Assembly: GCA_963513935.1 (NCBI GenBank)
Contig: OY740768.1
Coordinates: forward strand, 36,760,368 to 36,824,367
Direction of reading: 5' to 3'
DNA: 64,000 nucleotides
From: Aphrophora alni
Taxonomy: Eukaryota; Arthropoda; Insecta; Hemiptera; Aphrophoridae
The notes beneath the pieces are model-generated. The model was not told where the DNA came from. It saw nothing but the letters and a program-made list of their open reading frames with translations, and made no database searches. The translations under genes were made by a program, and so were the position numbers. Below, piece after piece: positions 11,393 to 22,989 of this stretch. How positions within the stretch are numbered: the stretch's first letter is position 1; each line of letters starts with the position of its first letter.

Positions 11393-11539
11393 TATAGGAA
11401 GCTAAAACATTGATGAGTTTGTACAACTGGAAGCCTTGTTGTGCTGGTCACATCGACAATTATTAATTTTTAAGGCTCCGAGTTCGAATTTAACAATATT
11501 TTTAGTAACCTGTTTTGTAATACAGATATTAATTCATTA

Positions 11540-11970
11540 TATACGGGCTGGCCAAAAATTACTGGGCTAAACTTTAGGAACTGATTGAGTAAAGACTAAA
11601 TATACAAGAAGTGGCATATAGTATATCGTCCTACCTTGCTTAGTTTTCCGTAACTTTTGTAATTATGTAACATTTAGAGTGGAGATTTAGTATACGCATT
11701 TTTCATGTAAAGTTTTACAGGTGTACCAAAAACAAAGAACTAATTTCGTATATTATCAAAATGGTTGCTGTTTAAAATGTTTAATGCCGAATATCTTGAA
11801 AACTGTTAAGTTTGTATAAGATAAAAAAGTGTCCCTTTTTAATGACAAACAAAATGGTGTTTGTATTTTTACAGTAGCTCAAAGGGTAATCGAATTATCG
11901 ACAAAAAGCCCGAAAACATAAAATTTCTTGTTAATTGTTTACAACATCCAAGATTAGACTAAAACGAAAA
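11540..11970 (+). repeat. Diverged copy of family F
   Basis: The part at 11810-11970 aligns with 29185-29370. Shared landmarks are aatgacaaacaaaatg, 'tagctcaaagg.taa', 'attgtttacaacatccaag' against attgtctacaacacccaag, and the following 'attag.ct.aaac' segment. The left part begins ggctggccaaaaatt, a typical MITE-like start, but its boundary is unsure. Confidence 0.55.
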
Positions 11971-13319
11971 TATTTTTGAATTCTCACAATTTTTTATAAC
12001 AAAATCCATGTATCTAATTTCAGTTATATAAACATTCCCAACAGTTACTCTTATCTTATAAAAGTAGTTACTTTTTATTTCTAATATTAAAGTAGTATTT
12101 TAGGCCTACGTTGAAAGAAAAACAATAATCCAAAGTTATAACTTTAATTTAAAGGAATATATTTTTTAAATGTTCTATAGGTAATTTTTTGCCCCCCCCC
12201 CCTATCTTGGTAATCCATAAAAACATAGTTTAAATTTTACTGTGTAAATGTTCGACAGAAATATTTATTCTAATAAATTAAGTAGATTCTTTTTTAATTA
12301 CCATGTAAAATTATCTTCTCTACTAAAAGTTACTGTTGTGGTGCGACACCTTGCGTTAGTATTTTACAACTGAAGACGCGAGCGATTGAATTGGTTATAC
12401 AGAGAAATATTGTCACTTCTATTTTGAAGTATTTTTATATCTGTTAACAATTATAATTATTACGTTTTGGTTTTTGAAAGAATTAATGTTGATTAACAGA
12501 AAGATATTTATTGTAGAACTACAAAAATTTGAATTGCTGCTAAACGTACTATTTTACAAATTATCTCTTGGTGAGTTATTGTGGGTTTTAAAAATTCTTT
12601 GAGAATTTATTTAATTTTGTATGTTTCTGTGGTACATTCTATCTATAGTGTTAATTTATACATAAGATAAAAATTTATGTTAATTAGTACAGTAACTAGA
12701 AATTATTTTTTGTTTTATTTTGTAATGGTTAAATTTAGTCTTTTGATTACTGTAATTTGATACATCTATAGAAACTTATCGATACTATAAGGAAATTTTC
12801 TATTTTATGGAGAAGGTGAATGGCACAGATTTTCTGGGGGTTGCTCTAAAATAATAAAATAACTGTTAAAACTGAAAAATAACAATTTAAAAAAAAACAC
12901 GATGCTTACAATGTACCTTGAAACGGGTTTTATTAAATAACTGAAAAACTATCACAATTAATAAAAAATTCCCACAAAAAAAAATAAATAAATAAATAAA
13001 AAAAAATTTTAAAATATATATTTCATTAGGATTAATAATTTCGAAGATATCAAAATTTGAAGATGGCTTCCGAACGTTCGTAAGACGTACATATCTATTC
13101 AACACTAGTTTCACCAAAATCTACTTTCTATTTATTGGAAATATTGTTTTTAAAAAATTATAAAGTCAAAAGTTGTTTCGCTAATTTATAAATGTTTCAC
13201 TCTTAGAGGTGGTAATTTTATAAACTTGCTGACTAAGAACAAAGGAAGGAAGTTTTAATTCTATAAACGAAAACTAGCTAAAGATCGTCGTGCAGGTTAG
13301 TTAGTTTTCTATCCTTCAG
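11971..13319. other. AT-rich stretch, no gene seen
   Basis: Contains a C run at about 12193-12202 and A/T homopolymers. A 76-codon reverse frame (12887-13117) is hydrophobic low-complexity sequence, probably chance. Confidence 0.45.
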
Positions 13320-13500
13320 GACTCACCTATAGTAAGTACGGAAGTGGCAATCCCCAGGGTACCAATCTGAACCTATACTATTTCATGTAGTACTTTCATC
13401 TTACCTATCAGATTTATCTTGGCCAACTCTTGTTCTCTTCCAATCCTGACGTTATTATAGAGCTCGGCGCTTTAGTTAAAGTTGTTTTCTTCTTCTTCTT
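13320..13500 (+). repeat. Family E fragment, right-arm type
   Basis: Landmarks shared with 47760-47900 and 38400-38470: a 'ggcaat.cc' segment, then ttggccaactcttgttct, 'ctgacg.tatta' and gagctcgg. Diverged. Confidence 0.55.
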
Positions 13501-13708
13501 ATTTTGAACAACAAGAAAAAAAATTAGGTTTCTAAATTCATAAATATGAAAATGTGATGTTTTTTAATCTTTCCAAATAAATCGTTCATAGACAATAGAA
13601 GTTAACTAAAGCTGTGATTTTCGAATTATTTTCATTATATAAGCATTAATTCTGTTTACGAATGTAAATAGCACAGAAACAACAGAACTTTCTCAGGTAG
13701 GCTCTAGT

Positions 13709-13740
13709 CCGTGCGCACTAGCATGAGTTTGCGTGCACGG
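13709..13740. repeat. Small GC-rich hairpin
   Basis: ccgtgcgca pairs with tgcgtgcacgg across a 12 nt loop with a 2 nt bulge. It stands out in AT-rich surroundings. Confidence 0.5.
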
Positions 13741-13979
13741 AAACACGCAATCTTTAGTGTTGTTTAGAAATTAAACATTCATAGATAAAACGCACTTTCA
13801 GTAACTGTGATCAATATTCGTTTGAAACTAGGTAACCTGACTTTGTAGGCGGATACAGATGTGGATTATTACAACTGATTTGAGTTGTAGACATGCGTTT
13901 AAAAGTCAAGAAAAACAGTGTTTGTTTTCCTTGTTGCCTCTCGATTACCTCTTAATAATCGAAAAAGTAAGAAAAAAAC

Positions 13980-14110
13980 TTACATAAAGACCCCTTGAAT
14001 ATTATAGACTAATATTGTTGAGGTTGGAAGAGAACAGAGTTGATCAAGAAAGATGAGGGTAAGGGATCAAACACAAAACTAAATGGGGAAAAAGGTGTTG
14101 CTATAGGGTC
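13980..14110 (+). repeat. Family E fragment, left-arm type
   Basis: aagaccccttgaata, then 'gttggaagagaacagagttg', then 'aagggatc.aac' match the left arm at 47580-47690 and, less well, 29850-29935. Confidence 0.5.
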
Positions 14111-14200
14111 CCTTGGAATTGCCCGATTTTTAGAACAAAATAACATGTTCAAATATAATAAAATGTATTGTTACTATTTTTATATAATAAAATACAAAAT

Positions 14201-14367
<167 letters not shown>

Positions 14368-14539
14368 ACTATGGAAATTGTTGACCGAGCGAAGCGACAT
14401 TCTGTTTTCGACTATTTGGTATTGCATCAGTAATTTGTTTATTTGTTACCTAGTTTCGACAAAACATGTTCAACGAATTAATTTAGTAACTAATTTAAAC
14501 TGTTGTACTATATATTAGGTTCTAAAAACACACACTGAA

Positions 14540-14967
14540 TTACACTAATTCAAAAGTTTTAGTTCTCTTCAGCCTTCTCACTAACATATCTTCTACGTTG
14601 ACATGCTGGTGCAATCTAGATTCATTCTTTGCAGTGAACCTTTTAATTTCACTGGCGACATCAGGGATCCTAAGGTCTCGATGTTGATCACTATTTCTGA
14701 TGTACCATGGAGCACTTACCATGTTCCGTAGCACTCTATTCTGAAAGAGCCAGTAAAGTTGTCTATATTTGAGACCAAGTTCTGTCCATTTTCTTCTGAT
14801 GTGCTCCTTCCACCGTAACGTTGAATCTAGTGTCATCCCCAATTGGCAGTGTCTACATAATATGGTACTATAACTCCATTTAAGGTAACTGGAAGACTAT
14901 TCTCTATTCTTTTGTTTGTGGAATTGATATGGACAGATTTCAGTTCATTTAGCTTGATTTTCCATCA
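14540..14967 (-). pseudogene. Jockey-like LINE reverse transcriptase C-terminus with internal deletion
   Basis: Read on the reverse strand, the remnant begins near 14967 with WKIKLNELKSVHIN and LPVTLNGVIVP. After a frameshift near 14843 it continues MTLDSTLRWKEHIRRKWTEL and LKYRQLYWL, then jumps to FQNRVLRNMVSAPWYIRN and HRDLRIPDVASEIKRF. In Jockey-type proteins about 40-45 residues, including the Tyr-Gly-X-X-Leu-Trp segment, normally lie between 'LYWL' and 'FQNRVLR'; they are absent here. The join is in frame, so the deletion is a multiple of three. The forward poly-purine tract at 14204-14367 lies beyond its 3' side. Family from motif order. Confidence 0.85.
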
Positions 14968-15040
14968 CCTAGTCCATTAATAATAATATGATTTTGCAAC
15001 TACTGTAAGTCCAACGTTAAATATAGGCTACAGTAAATAG

Positions 15041-15240
15041 AATAAAACTCGAACACAAAAGTTATGTTTACTTAATCAAACGCGTTTCAACTAAAAAGTC
15101 GCCATCCTCAGTGATTCGTGAATAGTTATAGTTTTGTTTTTGTAGCTCATGTATTACTGAGGATGGCGACTTTGTCGATGAAACGCGTTTGATTAAGTGA
15201 ACGTAACTTTTGTGAGATCTTGTGTTCGAGTTTTTTTCTA
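15041..15240. ncRNA. Head-to-head pair of hammerhead-ribozyme-like motifs in an inverted repeat
   Basis: The plus-strand motif (15147-15198) has CTGAGGA at 15157-15163, a CGAC/GTCG stem-loop, GAAA at 15180-15183, the self-complementary CGCG, then TT and TGATTA. The minus-strand motif (15070-15120) has AATCA, CTGAGGA, GAAACGCGTT, TGATT, so its outer stem can pair over 5 bp. These are the core boxes and order of a hammerhead with a very short stem III, the type described from Penelope-like elements. One extra base sits between CTGAGGA and stem II. The two lie in opposite directions within an inverted repeat whose outer ends share actcgaacacaa. No Penelope protein was found nearby. Self-cleavage is inferred. 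Confidence 0.55.
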
Positions 15241-16310
15241 TATATAATATTATCTCATAAGTCAAGCTCAATATTTATTTATATACATTGTTTATTACTG
15301 TATTTTATTTTCCATTATATGGGTTTGCTTCAACTAGGAATACAGTGTTAAATATAAAAGTATTAACAAGACATAATCATTAGTTGTAAAAAATTCAAAT
15401 AAAAAATATAATTTCTAATATTCCCGCTGGAAATTTTTACCAAATAAATGAATCAGTAATATACAATGACTTACCTTTTTGTTGTGAAGATTTTCTGAAA
15501 AAGATTTGAACACTCATTTTTTAATATTTTATGTCGTCTCTTCATTATGGACTGTACTTCTTCGATTATGTTTAAAGTCATACAGAGAGTTTTTTTTCCA
15601 ATTTAAATGGTGAATTGATGTTTTGATTTTACATTCTTTGTAAATTTCAGGTAACATGTTTCTCTGCACGAAACGAAAGTTTTAATAAATACCGACATAA
15701 TATTTATTATTACTCATTTGTTCAAGATCATTTTTTCTTTATTTTATAACATAAAACATAGATGATATTGTCAGCTGATATAAAATGAATTAGTTTTAAC
15801 AGGGTTGCAAACCTCCTAGTCGTAAATTATTTTTAATAGTCTGTAATGTTTGTTTTCTTGGGTTACGCTTAAAAAATAACACCCTCTAGCATGCTGAATG
15901 AAATCAATTAACATTCATTTACTGGATACAATCTGATTTAAACCTGTCATATTTTCCTTTTTTTTATAACTAAAAGGATTAGCACTGATTTAATCACTGC
16001 CAGTAAACACTATTATTATTTCAAGATGACTAATGATAAGGTAGAAGATGATTGCTTGTAATGAGGAATTAACGATAAACTCCCTGGTTAATGAAAGAGG
16101 ACAAAGATACCGCCACTTCCTCTGTACATATCGGGTGAAAGGAAGTGTAGAAATAAGGGTATGTTTGTTTGTTTAATATTTCTGGTTGGATTCAGATCTA
16201 AATATGCGTTTCTCTTTGATATAGATAGATTGTCTTAAATTGTTATTTTTCATCTGACTTGACAGTGTGCCACAAAAAAAATTTTTTTAACCACTCGCGT
16301 GTTCCATTCT
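15241..16310. other. AT-rich stretch, no gene seen
   Basis: ctcataagtcaagctcaat at 15253-15271 is repeated inverted at 48633-48652 beside the third hammerhead-like motif, so the repeat family extends to here. Otherwise nothing recognisable. Confidence 0.45.
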
Positions 16311-16340
16311 CCTTTTTACACTTGCCCGGTTGTAAAAAGG
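16311..16340. repeat. Perfect 10 bp hairpin
   Basis: cctttttaca pairs with tgtaaaaagg across the 10 nt GC-rich loop cttgcccggt. It lies 34 bp before a MITE. It has no run of T that would suggest a terminator. Confidence 0.7.
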
Positions 16341-16374
16341 CTATACGAAGTTGATTTTTTGGTAATATCAATTA

Positions 16375-16730
16375 CAGTATCCTCAAGGTAGGAATGTGTC
16401 TGGGAGGAAAAGAGGGGCCCCACACTTTGTTTGTTGCGTTTGCTTTCAGCGGTACAACCCCAATAAAAAAATATAGACCTCAAATGCTTCTGTGTAAACG
16501 CCTACCCTACTTTCGTTTCTTTTATCGGTGTAAATAAGAATAAATCGTTTACAAAATTAAACTTTTAAGAATTAACTTGTACTTAAACTTTAAGAATTAA
16601 ATGTAGCTAAACAGTAATTTGTGTACCTAGTTTTCTTGGAATGTGTTGTACCGTCAAGTCAGGTTAGGGAAACAAGTAGAAGGGAGGACACGCCCATTAC
16701 ACCAGACACACTCCTAGTCTGAGGCTACTG
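16375..16730 (+). mobile_element. MITE A, copy 1
   Basis: The terminal inverted repeats pair over about 30 bp: the left starts cagtatcctcaaggtaggaa, and the complement of the right end starts cagtagcctcagactaggag, both continuing to 'tgtgtctgg'. The site is flanked by TA on the left and CA (a changed TA) on the right, as expected for Tc1/mariner-type MITEs. Copies 2 and 3 lie at 30624-30975 and 53761-54108. This copy has a local duplication of 'ttaagaattaa' near 16565-16600. It carries no transposase. Confidence 0.92.
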
Positions 16731-16860
16731 CAATGTTTTTTTTTACTGATCTTCGCGTTTCATGGGCTCAGTAAATTTGAAAATTTATTTTTAATATGCC
16801 GTCCGTCCGTCCATCGTCGTTGTTGGCTGTACGTAAGCACGACAGCAGCCATTAAAAGTA
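16731..16860 (+). repeat. Family C fragment adjoining MITE A
   Basis: actgatcttcgcgtt and 'gtcgttgttggctgtacgta' match 225-295. A gtccgtccgtcc run precedes it. MITE A copies 1 and 3 both abut family C sequence. Confidence 0.6.
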
Positions 16861-16969
16861 AGATAGGAATATTAAATTTGGTATAGTGCGCTTATAAAAC
16901 CCTATTTTAATTTTTTAAATCGAAATAAAAATGTCAAAATGACGACCATTATATCAGTTTTATGTTCAT

Positions 16970-17139
16970 ACTAGCTGATGGCCCCAGTTTCACTTGGGGA
17001 TAGTTGAGTTATTTTTATAAAGAAATAAGTTTTTTAACACAACCCTAATGGTGGTACTTTGGAAATAAATTATGTCCAAATACAGCAACACACCAATTTT
17101 GATCAGAATCTACCGATAAATAACAAAGATATGATACTT
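16970..17139 (+). repeat. Leader of the 128 bp tandem repeat
   Basis: It begins actagctgatggccccagtt, similar to the ACTAGCTG-type start of widespread insect repeats. It runs into the tandem array without a clear break. Confidence 0.4.
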
Positions 17140-17527
17140 CTTTTAGGGGTAAAAAACACCCTTGGAGTGGAACATGTTCAAAACCCTTTCTTAATACGCG
17201 TCAAAAGACCTACCCCAAACCATGTTAAAACATTCATAGCTCTAGGCTTCTTGGATCCAGTAATTAGCTTTAGGGGTAAAAAACACCCTTGGAGTGGAAC
17301 ATATTCAAAACCCTTTATTAGTACACGTCTACTACAAAAGTACCCCAAACCATGTTAAAAAAACATGGCTCTAGGCTTCTTGGTTCCAGAGATTTGCTTT
17401 AGGGGTAAAAAACGCCCTTGTAGTGGAACATTTTCAACACCCTTTATTAGTAGGGCTACGCATCTACAGACCTACCCCAAACCATGTTAAAAAATTCATA
17501 GCTCTAGGCTTCTTGGATCCAAAGATT
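17140..17527 (+). repeat. Tandem repeat, three units of ~128 bp
   Basis: The marker taggggtaaaaaac begins at 17144, 17271 and 17400 (spacings 127 and 129). Each unit continues through 'ggagtggaaca', 'accctttattagtac', ctaccccaaaccatgtta and ctctaggcttcttggatcca. The 99-codon forward frame across it only reads the repeat. Confidence 0.92.
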
Positions 17528-17559
17528 TCATGATCAGTCAGTGAGTTTTGATTTTTATG

Positions 17560-18320
17560 ATGGTGGTGTGCTATTCAATTTATAACACATTAAATATATA
17601 AACTTGACGATTTCAATTATGCTTGTAGTGGTGATACCAACCCCACCTTTCTACGGCGAATAATAACGAAGTTGTCAAAAATGTAATTTTTAACTTGAAC
17701 TTGGTATTCGTTTCGTTATAAGATACGGGAGTAACGAGTCACAGACACGAGGATGTCGAGTAGATGGCTAAGCCAGTAGAGATTTTTAATTTATACAAAT
17801 TTGTTTCCAGTGATATCTATAAGTGTTTTTGAATAAATAAAAGTTAAATTATTGCTAAAAACTTGGTTTTAAAGTATTTTTATTTTATAGAACTCTTTGT
17901 GTTTTATGTTTATACACACAGTCGTGATTAGAAAGAAAACTTTCCTCGGAACTAGTTCGTTTAAACTATGTCAGGGATATATTTAATTTCCGTGAATAGA
18001 AAACGAGCTCTGACGTCACTTTTTTTTAAGAGTCCTTGATCGATCAATGTCGTTTCTTTTGGCACCTTGGTAAAGTGGTGTTGTAAGTTTTTCTCGTGGA
18101 AAACGAAAGGAAAATCAAATAATTATGAACTGATACTCATTAACTTATTATCTTGGTTCGATTATTAGAAGAAATATCCAACCATTCCTATCTTCCTAGT
18201 TTTCTCTGTTGTATTTCTGCCCGTTTCTTTCTTCTTTTACTTTTCACATATGGATAAAAAGGGTCAATAAATTGATTTCTTGTTTTTTGAGGATTTATCC
18301 GTTCTTTGGTCTCCTGAATT
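17560..18320. other. No gene seen
   Basis: AT-rich with no frame or repeat match noticed. Confidence 0.45.
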
Positions 18321-18329
18321 CAAAAAGTG

Positions 18330-18760
18330 GTTTCTGTAGTAGGCCTACTCTACAGCCTCAATGTGTTGACCAATATAATCAAATTTGACCATATCTTAAG
18401 GCGTTTTATCTATTTTTTTTTATAAAATTTTAGGCTTTACCACCGTAAGAAAAATATACAAAATTACGATTTTCTCAAAAATTACCGTTTAAATTTTGTT
18501 TAAGTGTAGTCTGTAACCATCCAAACCATATTTGTTCGCCATCTCTCCAAAAATAACGTAATTTCTTAAAAACCGCTCTTCCGATTTCTTTCAAATTTTA
18601 GTGAAATGTGAAGATCCTAATCCAAAATCTTAAGTAAAAAAAAAAAAATTATTATTCACCAATAACTGTCAAAAAACTAAAAATCAACGTTGACTGTCAT
18701 TAAAATCTCGATTTAAAGTTATGATGCCGTTTATTTTTACCTTTTGACTTTCAACTATCG
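18330..18760 (+). repeat. Family D old dispersed repeat
   Basis: The order 'gaccaatat.atcaaattt', then 'aacgtaatttcttaaaaac', 'ttccgatttctttcaaattt', 'gtgaa..tg', then 'attattca' and 'gtcattaaaa' recurs at 21890-22340, 50095-50600 and in the 58.3/63.7 kb inverted pair, and loosely at 44060-44490. Copies are strongly diverged. Class unknown. Confidence 0.55.
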
Positions 18761-18879
18761 AACTGGCATTTTTGGTAACGAATATATTTGCTTGGTTTTG
18801 AGGATGGGTGAGTGAGAAAGGTTGTGTTTTTGCCTCATTTACTTGTTTCTACTTTAATCTAATGTAACGATCTTGTATT

Positions 18880-19190
18880 TGGACTCCCTCTAAGGTTTAT
18901 CTGGAACATAATTTTTGTTTATACCTTACCCAATCCATGAATCTTTTCCACTTTACCTTCCTCTCTTATGTTAATATTATGATTCTATCTATTTTTATAT
19001 TCCCTATAAATTCTCTCAAATATTAATTTCCATGGGCTGAATTTAACTGTCCTCTTTTGCTGTTTTTATCCAAATATCAGCTCCACAGAATAAATTGTCT
19101 TATAATAATTTTTGTAAATATTAATTTTACACTTCTTTTTATCGTGTGTATTTCTTAATAGCTTCTTAACTAAACGACATAAATTGTAGC
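18880..19190 (-). pseudogene. Old LINE reverse transcriptase C-terminal fragment
   Basis: Reading the reverse strand across frames gives KINIYKNYYKTILFCGADIW, then KTAKEDS, then IQPMEIN, then DRI, then WKRFMDWV and LRGSP. This matches the order of the common LINE segment 'K..IYK....P.LLYG.E.W.....E...L...E......DRIRN', a Trp-rich segment and a 'R.P' segment, allowing for many stops. It has at least six stops and several frameshifts and is much older than the other LINE pieces here. Clade not resolved. Confidence 0.5.
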
Positions 19191-19219
19191 TTATATTTAT
19201 TTAAAATTTTCATTTTGGA

Positions 19220-20430
19220 TTTTTTTTCATTGGCGGTTATGGTACTGCTAAATGCATCCACCTCCTATAGTGGTATTTTATTTTATATTATTATTATTTA
19301 GTATTTGGTTTTTTTGACCGCTCAGAGTGTGGATTCCTTTCAGTTTCTAACAAAGTCTCGGTGCCCCTTGTTATTACGAGGTTTATCACTTGAAAACTAT
19401 AGTTGATCGAACTCTCAAAATGTCGTGTATTAATTTTCAATTTCTAGATATCCAAAGACGTTCAGAATATAAAGATAGCCCAACAGTTTAAGCAAAACAA
19501 AAAATACTTTGTTTCATTATGTATGGTAACATCTCTCTTTTAATATTCCATTAAACTTAATATTGAACATAATTAGTTCTAGTACAATGCCTTTGTCTGA
19601 CGCTACTCCGCATATGTCTTGAACTTACAATGTACCTAATTAATATTTACATAGTTGATTTTTTCCCTCTTTCTTTTTATTGATCTGTATTGTTTTGAAC
19701 CTATAAAAATAACAATTTAAATAAATATATGTTATAAAGTTATAGTAAGAGTTTATGATACGTGAAAGTTCAGCCTTCAGGTTTCCAGTGAAACAGAAAT
19801 GTTGAAGCCATGTCATGGTCAGTCATGCTTTTTATTGTAGTTCCCTTGAACGTCGTTTATGTATCTCAAGTCAGGAATTCATACAATACTGAGAACGGAT
19901 TAGAGTGAAATTTATGAAATAAAAAACCTTCGATTCCGTGTAAAATAAGGAAAAAAGATTTTTTAAATCCTTACTTAAAAGTATTGAGCAAACTGTTTGT
20001 TTCTTTTTTATAATATTTGTTTGTTAATGGGTTGTTCGTGCGGTGTCATACTTTTTTTAATAACTTCTCAACCATTTCTGACGTGATGTGACATTGCACT
20101 GCGATTATTATTATTTTTCCAATACAGAATCAAAACATAAAATATAAATTTTCTTAAATTGGCGTCATCAATTTTGATAAAACTTTTACTCTTACGACTC
20201 AAATAAAACGTATATGTTCCCCATCTCTTTAAAAATGTCAAATCGAGCGTTATAGGTCAAATTAACTAGATGAAATTAATGGCGTTATAGAACGTCGAAT
20301 ATTTTAAAATCATTTCGATCGTATTTTTAATATATAATTTGAAGGAAAATTTCAATTCATAAGTAAAATAGGAAATACAGAAAACGAATCTAACTTTAGA
20401 CATCATTCTAAACCTTTTTAATGTAGTTTT
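19220..20430. other. AT-rich stretch, no gene seen
   Basis: Nothing recognisable on either strand. Confidence 0.45.
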
Positions 20431-20439
20431 AGGTTAGAT

Positions 20440-20600
20440 GCCTTATTACTATCCGTTCTCTTTTGACCAACTCTTGTTATTTTTCGACTCTGACGCTAAT
20501 ATAGTATTTGAGGGCTTGGGGTCTTTATTTTGTGTTAGTTTCTACTTTTTTTTTATATAAGGCAATGATGACTTAGAGGTTTATATCTTTTAAACAATAT
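20440..20600 (+). repeat. Family E fragment, right arm
   Basis: ttttgaccaactcttgttat, then 'ctgacgctaatatagta', 'gagggcttggggtcttta', a T run, 'ataaggcaatgatgactt', then 'cttttaaacaa' match the right arms at 38400-38540 and 47810-47945. Confidence 0.7.
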
Positions 20601-21889
20601 AAAATCTAGACTTTAAAACTCCTCACATTAAACTACATTATACGTATGTTTATGTTGTCCATTTTTCTAAAATCTATAATAAATGTAAATTTCTTTACAA
20701 AAGGGAGTATACAAAAAAGACAATTTGATTTATTTTCTTAAATAAAATTTAATTATTGTGAATTATCTGAAAACGAAATATGTAGGTACAACCTTACTAG
20801 TTGAATAAAAGCCTATAATTGTTTTTAAAAATAAATTATGAAAATATGTTAAAACGTCTGCAGCTTGTACGTCTGGCGGTCATAGTGTTTAAAAAACTGA
20901 AAGAGTTTTTAAATAAACAGTTTGAAAAGATGAAATGGGGAAAACTACAAATTTAATAACGTATTTAAGGAACTCCTTCCGGTCTCAGATGTCAACGAGG
21001 GTGTCTTTTACCTCACTCTGTATCTTCAAGAAAGATGGTTTTCCTTCTTATTGTTGAAATGCGATAAAAGCTCTCTCTTTCGCCTTTAACGAAAGAAAGA
21101 CGGATGACAGAAGTTTAATATCAGTAAGCCGGAGGTAGTTTACCGGTTTGTAAATTGAACTACCCATGACGTAACCAAACCTGGCCCTGAAACCGCACCT
21201 TGAGAATTATTCTGTCACAGACTTATGTGGCATATTACGTCTAGGGACAAGAATCCAACTGTTACAAAGTTATTTACCTCTGCCCTTTCTTTTTATACAA
21301 TGTAGAATAATTACTGTTTGTATACGTCTTATTTGCTATTCTGAACCTACTCGTCTCTTTTATGTGTGCTGTGTTTTAGGGTTTAAAATAATGTATATAG
21401 CCAATGGTTCCCACTGAACAGATTTTGATTTTAAATTAAATCTTTCTTGTCATCATTTTTCTTTTTGTTTTTAGTTTAATTTTTAGTGTTGTAGATTTTT
21501 TATTGATGGAAAACATACAAAGCTAGTTACCATAGCAACCGATATAAAAGTGCACACTTTAAACGTCTGATTAGATCAACCCACTTTAATAATTCAACAT
21601 AAAAATAGTTTAGTTTTATAATTTTCCGTCTGCAGCTCTCATAATTGTTTGTTTTATTTTACTTTCACATTACAAAGTAAGAAAATTATTGTAATGATTC
21701 CAAAAACGTAGATGTATATCTCTGACATTTTTGTCACGATGTTTCACAAGAACAACTACTTCCATTGTATATAAATTTTAATTTTTAAATTTTTATGTAG
21801 TATAAAAATGGGTAAACAAATTTAATATTGAGTTTTTCGCAGATATATCTGTTTTAAGGTATCTTGAGCCCCAAAAAAATAAATTTTGC
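20601..21889. other. No gene seen
   Basis: Includes a short ctttcg/cgaaag hairpin near 21078-21098 and a block of higher GC (21100-21250) without a convincing frame. Confidence 0.4.
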
Positions 21890-22340
21890 AATTATGTCCG
21901 TTTTCTGTAAAATGTTGTAAAACCCAAACGAATGGACCAATATTAATCAAATTTGCTAAGGGATGATTTAGCTAAATGGACTTTCTTTTTATCGTGAACT
22001 TAAAATTTAGAGGTATAACACGAAAATACAAAAAAAAAGGCTTTTTGATGAAATTTTGGTCATATGTAACGTGTAAGGACTTAAACAAAACTTATTGATC
22101 ATCACCTTCCAAAAAATGCCGCTTTGCCCTTCTATAATAAAGACAAATCGACCTTAAAGGACGTAATTTATTAAAATCAGTTTTATAAATTTCGTTCTGG
22201 TTTTTGTATTTTTAATGAAAGAACGAGTACGCAATATCGCAAATAAAAATATTACGGTTCAGGAATAATTTGCAAAAACAAAAACGAACATTGACTCCCA
22301 TCGTTGAACGCTCGGTTTCATTTTTGTGATGAGTTTAGTA
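21890..22340 (+). repeat. Family D copy
   Basis: 'aaaacccaaacgaatggacc', 'aatattaatcaaatttg', 'ggacgtaattt.ttaaaatc' and 'attacggttcaggaataatt' follow the same order as the other family D copies. Confidence 0.5.
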
Positions 22341-22418
22341 CAATCTTAGCAAGTTTAGGATATTTAAATATACAGGGTTTAATTGCTAAATATTGTTTTT
22401 ATTTATTAAGTATACAGG

Positions 22419-22989
22419 GTGTTGCAAAATTCTATTTTCATAACTTCAAAAGGTGGTCTTTCAATCAAAACTAAGAAAATGTTTCTATAAGCATTGTAAT
22501 ATGTCCAGAATTGCCTAGTTTCCCATATTTCCGCCATTTTGGTTTATTTCACAAAATATTTTTATCTTCAAAACGGTTTACCTATTGAATTGAAACTTAG
22601 CATGGTTTCAATAAGATAAAGAACTGTTTTTTTTTTTTTTTTTTTTTAAATAGCCAACCTAATCCCCATTTCAAAATGGCGGCTTCTTAAATTTTTAAGA
22701 TGTAAACTCAAATTCGAGAAATTTTTATAAAAAATTGAAGTAGCCGCCATTTTTAAACAGGTAATTGGATTAGGTTAATTATTTTTTCAAAATAGTTTTT
22801 TACTTTATTAGGTACCATCCCAAGTTTCAATTCAATCCGTTCTTGAGATAAATGATTATTCTGAACAAAATAAAATGGCGGATATCTGGGAAACTAGGGA
22901 ATTGCGGACATACGTCCGTAAGTAGTTTTTCTTAGTTTAGATGTGGGAAACCACCTCCTGAAGTCTGGAAACACAATTTTACAACATAT
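22419..22989. mobile_element. Palindromic element with ACAGGGTGTT ends, copy 2
   Basis: The left end acagggtgttgcaaaatt pairs with the right end aattttacaaca. The subterminal parts pair over 'ggtggtctttc' against 'aaaccacct', and the inner arms over 'agtttcccatatttccgcca' against its near complement, then 'caaaatggcgg' against 'ccgccattttt'. It is about 570 bp with a T tract at 22627-22647. Structure and inner motifs match 10916-11392, though sequence identity is low. Confidence 0.85.

Noticed and set aside
11440..11500. tRNA or tRNA-derived SINE (gagttcgaattt box)
   Set aside because: No matching A box at the right distance and no cloverleaf stems.
16311..16340. Bacterial-type terminator
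   Set aside because: Perfect hairpin but no T tail, and the DNA is eukaryotic.
17059..17358. 99-codon protein
   Set aside because: It reads through tandem units, and the units are not multiples of three in length (127 and 129), so the frame changes between them.
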